Positions 4,669-5,110 of a DNA stretch of 5,110 bases are shown piece by piece. Source of the DNA: JAGDXZ01 sp049965975 (GTDB taxonomy: Archaea; Micrarchaeota; Micrarchaeia; Micrarchaeales; CABMGC01); contig JBMFVN010000048.1 of assembly GCA_049965975.1 (NCBI GenBank), positions 1-5,110 on the forward strand, written 5' to 3'. The position numbers were made by a program, and so were the translations under genes. Below the pieces are notes generated by a model. That model had not been told where the DNA came from. It saw only the letters and a list, made by a program, of their open reading frames with translations, and ran no database searches. How positions within the stretch are numbered: position 1 is the first letter of the stretch; every line of letters begins with the position of its first letter.

Positions 4669-5110
4669 TTAGATAGGTTTTAGCGTCTTAAGGCTTCTTA
4701 CATCTATCGGCGTTATGCCGTCGTCATCCAAATATTCTAATCCCTTTTTATCCCTTACAAATAAGAGCTTCCTTTTTGCGTCAAACTTTTTCATACTGCT
4801 GATTATGCTAGCGATGTCGTTGCTGCTTAGTCTTTTTCCCCATTTTACTTCAAGCAGAACTTCTGGTTTGTTGAAGCGAAGAAGCAAGCCATCAATGTCA
4901 TAATCGCTTGCTGCAAGTACGGACTCGGTCAAGCCAAACTTATAGGCGAGCTCTTCCCTTACAGTATCCTCTATGATCCTCGGCATTATTTCGTCTACAA
5001 TTCTTATCGCCTCGGCTTCTGTAAAATCGCGCATAGATATTCCGTATTTTTCATCGGCGTAAAAGAACAGGCGCATAAGCGGCGAAGCTATTTTGTAAAC
5101 GTTCTTGTTT
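4669..5110 (-). CDS. Archaeal ATPase-family protein, C-terminal DUF234/PD-(D/E)XK-like part (5' end outside window)
   Basis: The frame is open from the right edge to TAA at 4671-4669. ATG at 5076 is not a convincing start, because the 11 preceding in-frame codons (NKNVYKIASPL) complete a typical motif: the Y-x-I-x-x-P-L-x-x-x-F-F pattern that opens the C-terminal domain of archaeal AAA/STAND-type ATPases (DUF234). A helix with REEL (residues 40-43, counting from that ATG), then DIDG (60-63) and EVKWGK (76-81), fits a PD-(D/E)XK nuclease-like core with Asp62, Glu76 and Lys78. LLFVRDKKGLEYL and a final IDVRSL strand close the domain. The P-loop ATPase half would lie beyond the window and is not seen. 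These proteins are often patchily distributed accessory genes of unclear role. An isolated nuclease domain cannot be excluded. Confidence 0.72.
   Translation of the reverse strand, partial: NKNVYKIASPLMRLFFYADEKYGISMRDFTEAEAIRIVDEIMPRIIEDTVREELAYKFGLTESVLAASDYDIDGLLLRFNKPEVLLEVKWGKRLSSNDIASIISSMKKFDAKRKLLFVRDKKGLEYLDDDGITPIDVRSLKTLKPI

Overview
The window is archaeal. Three things show this: a long archaeal/eukaryotic-type uL30 with its C-terminal basic signature next to an archaeal uL15, a beta-CASP ribonuclease of the aCPSF2 kind, and archaeal-type signals (TATA boxes, and GGTG Shine-Dalgarno sites complementary to the archaeal 16S 3' end). The short spacers, heavy use of non-ATG starts and a broken-up ribosomal operon would suit a small-genome archaeon such as a DPANN/ARMAN-type lineage. 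That placement is an inference and no single feature proves it.

Layout, left to right. A plus-strand acylphosphatase 3' end (1-252) converges on a long minus-strand cluster across a 54-nt spacer that holds a small inverted repeat. In transcription order the minus-strand cluster is uL30 (from 4456), uL15 (from 4026), a family 4 glycosyltransferase (from 3530), a coiled-coil protein (from 2277, possibly 2376) and the beta-CASP ribonuclease (1629 to 307). Gaps are 4 nt, 43 nt, about 0 to 95 nt and 9 nt, so the five genes look like one transcription unit. Upstream of uL30 lies a roughly 200-nt AT-rich to GC-rich spacer with TATA-like boxes facing both ways, a 38-codon plus-strand ORF and a strong 12-bp hairpin. 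The right edge is the 3' part of a minus-strand ATPase-family gene whose C-terminal domain looks like DUF234 with a PD-(D/E)XK-like core; it runs off the window.

How the genes may work together. uL30 and uL15 are large-subunit proteins that usually sit between S5 and SecY at the end of the spc operon. Here neither S5 nor SecY is adjacent. Instead the pair leads into a glycosyltransferase, a coiled-coil protein with a COG1340/BFR1-like motif, and an RNA-processing nuclease. The last two genes are tightly coupled: the Shine-Dalgarno site of the nuclease overlaps the stop codon of the coiled-coil gene. A link among ribosome synthesis, RNA turnover and the coiled-coil protein is therefore suggested but not shown.

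The points most worth a second look are the GGTG-N5-TTG initiation pattern shared by two genes, a possible CTG start overlapping the glycosyltransferase stop codon, and the small ORF plus hairpin at 4542-4658. Most of the window is otherwise ordinary archaeal housekeeping sequence.
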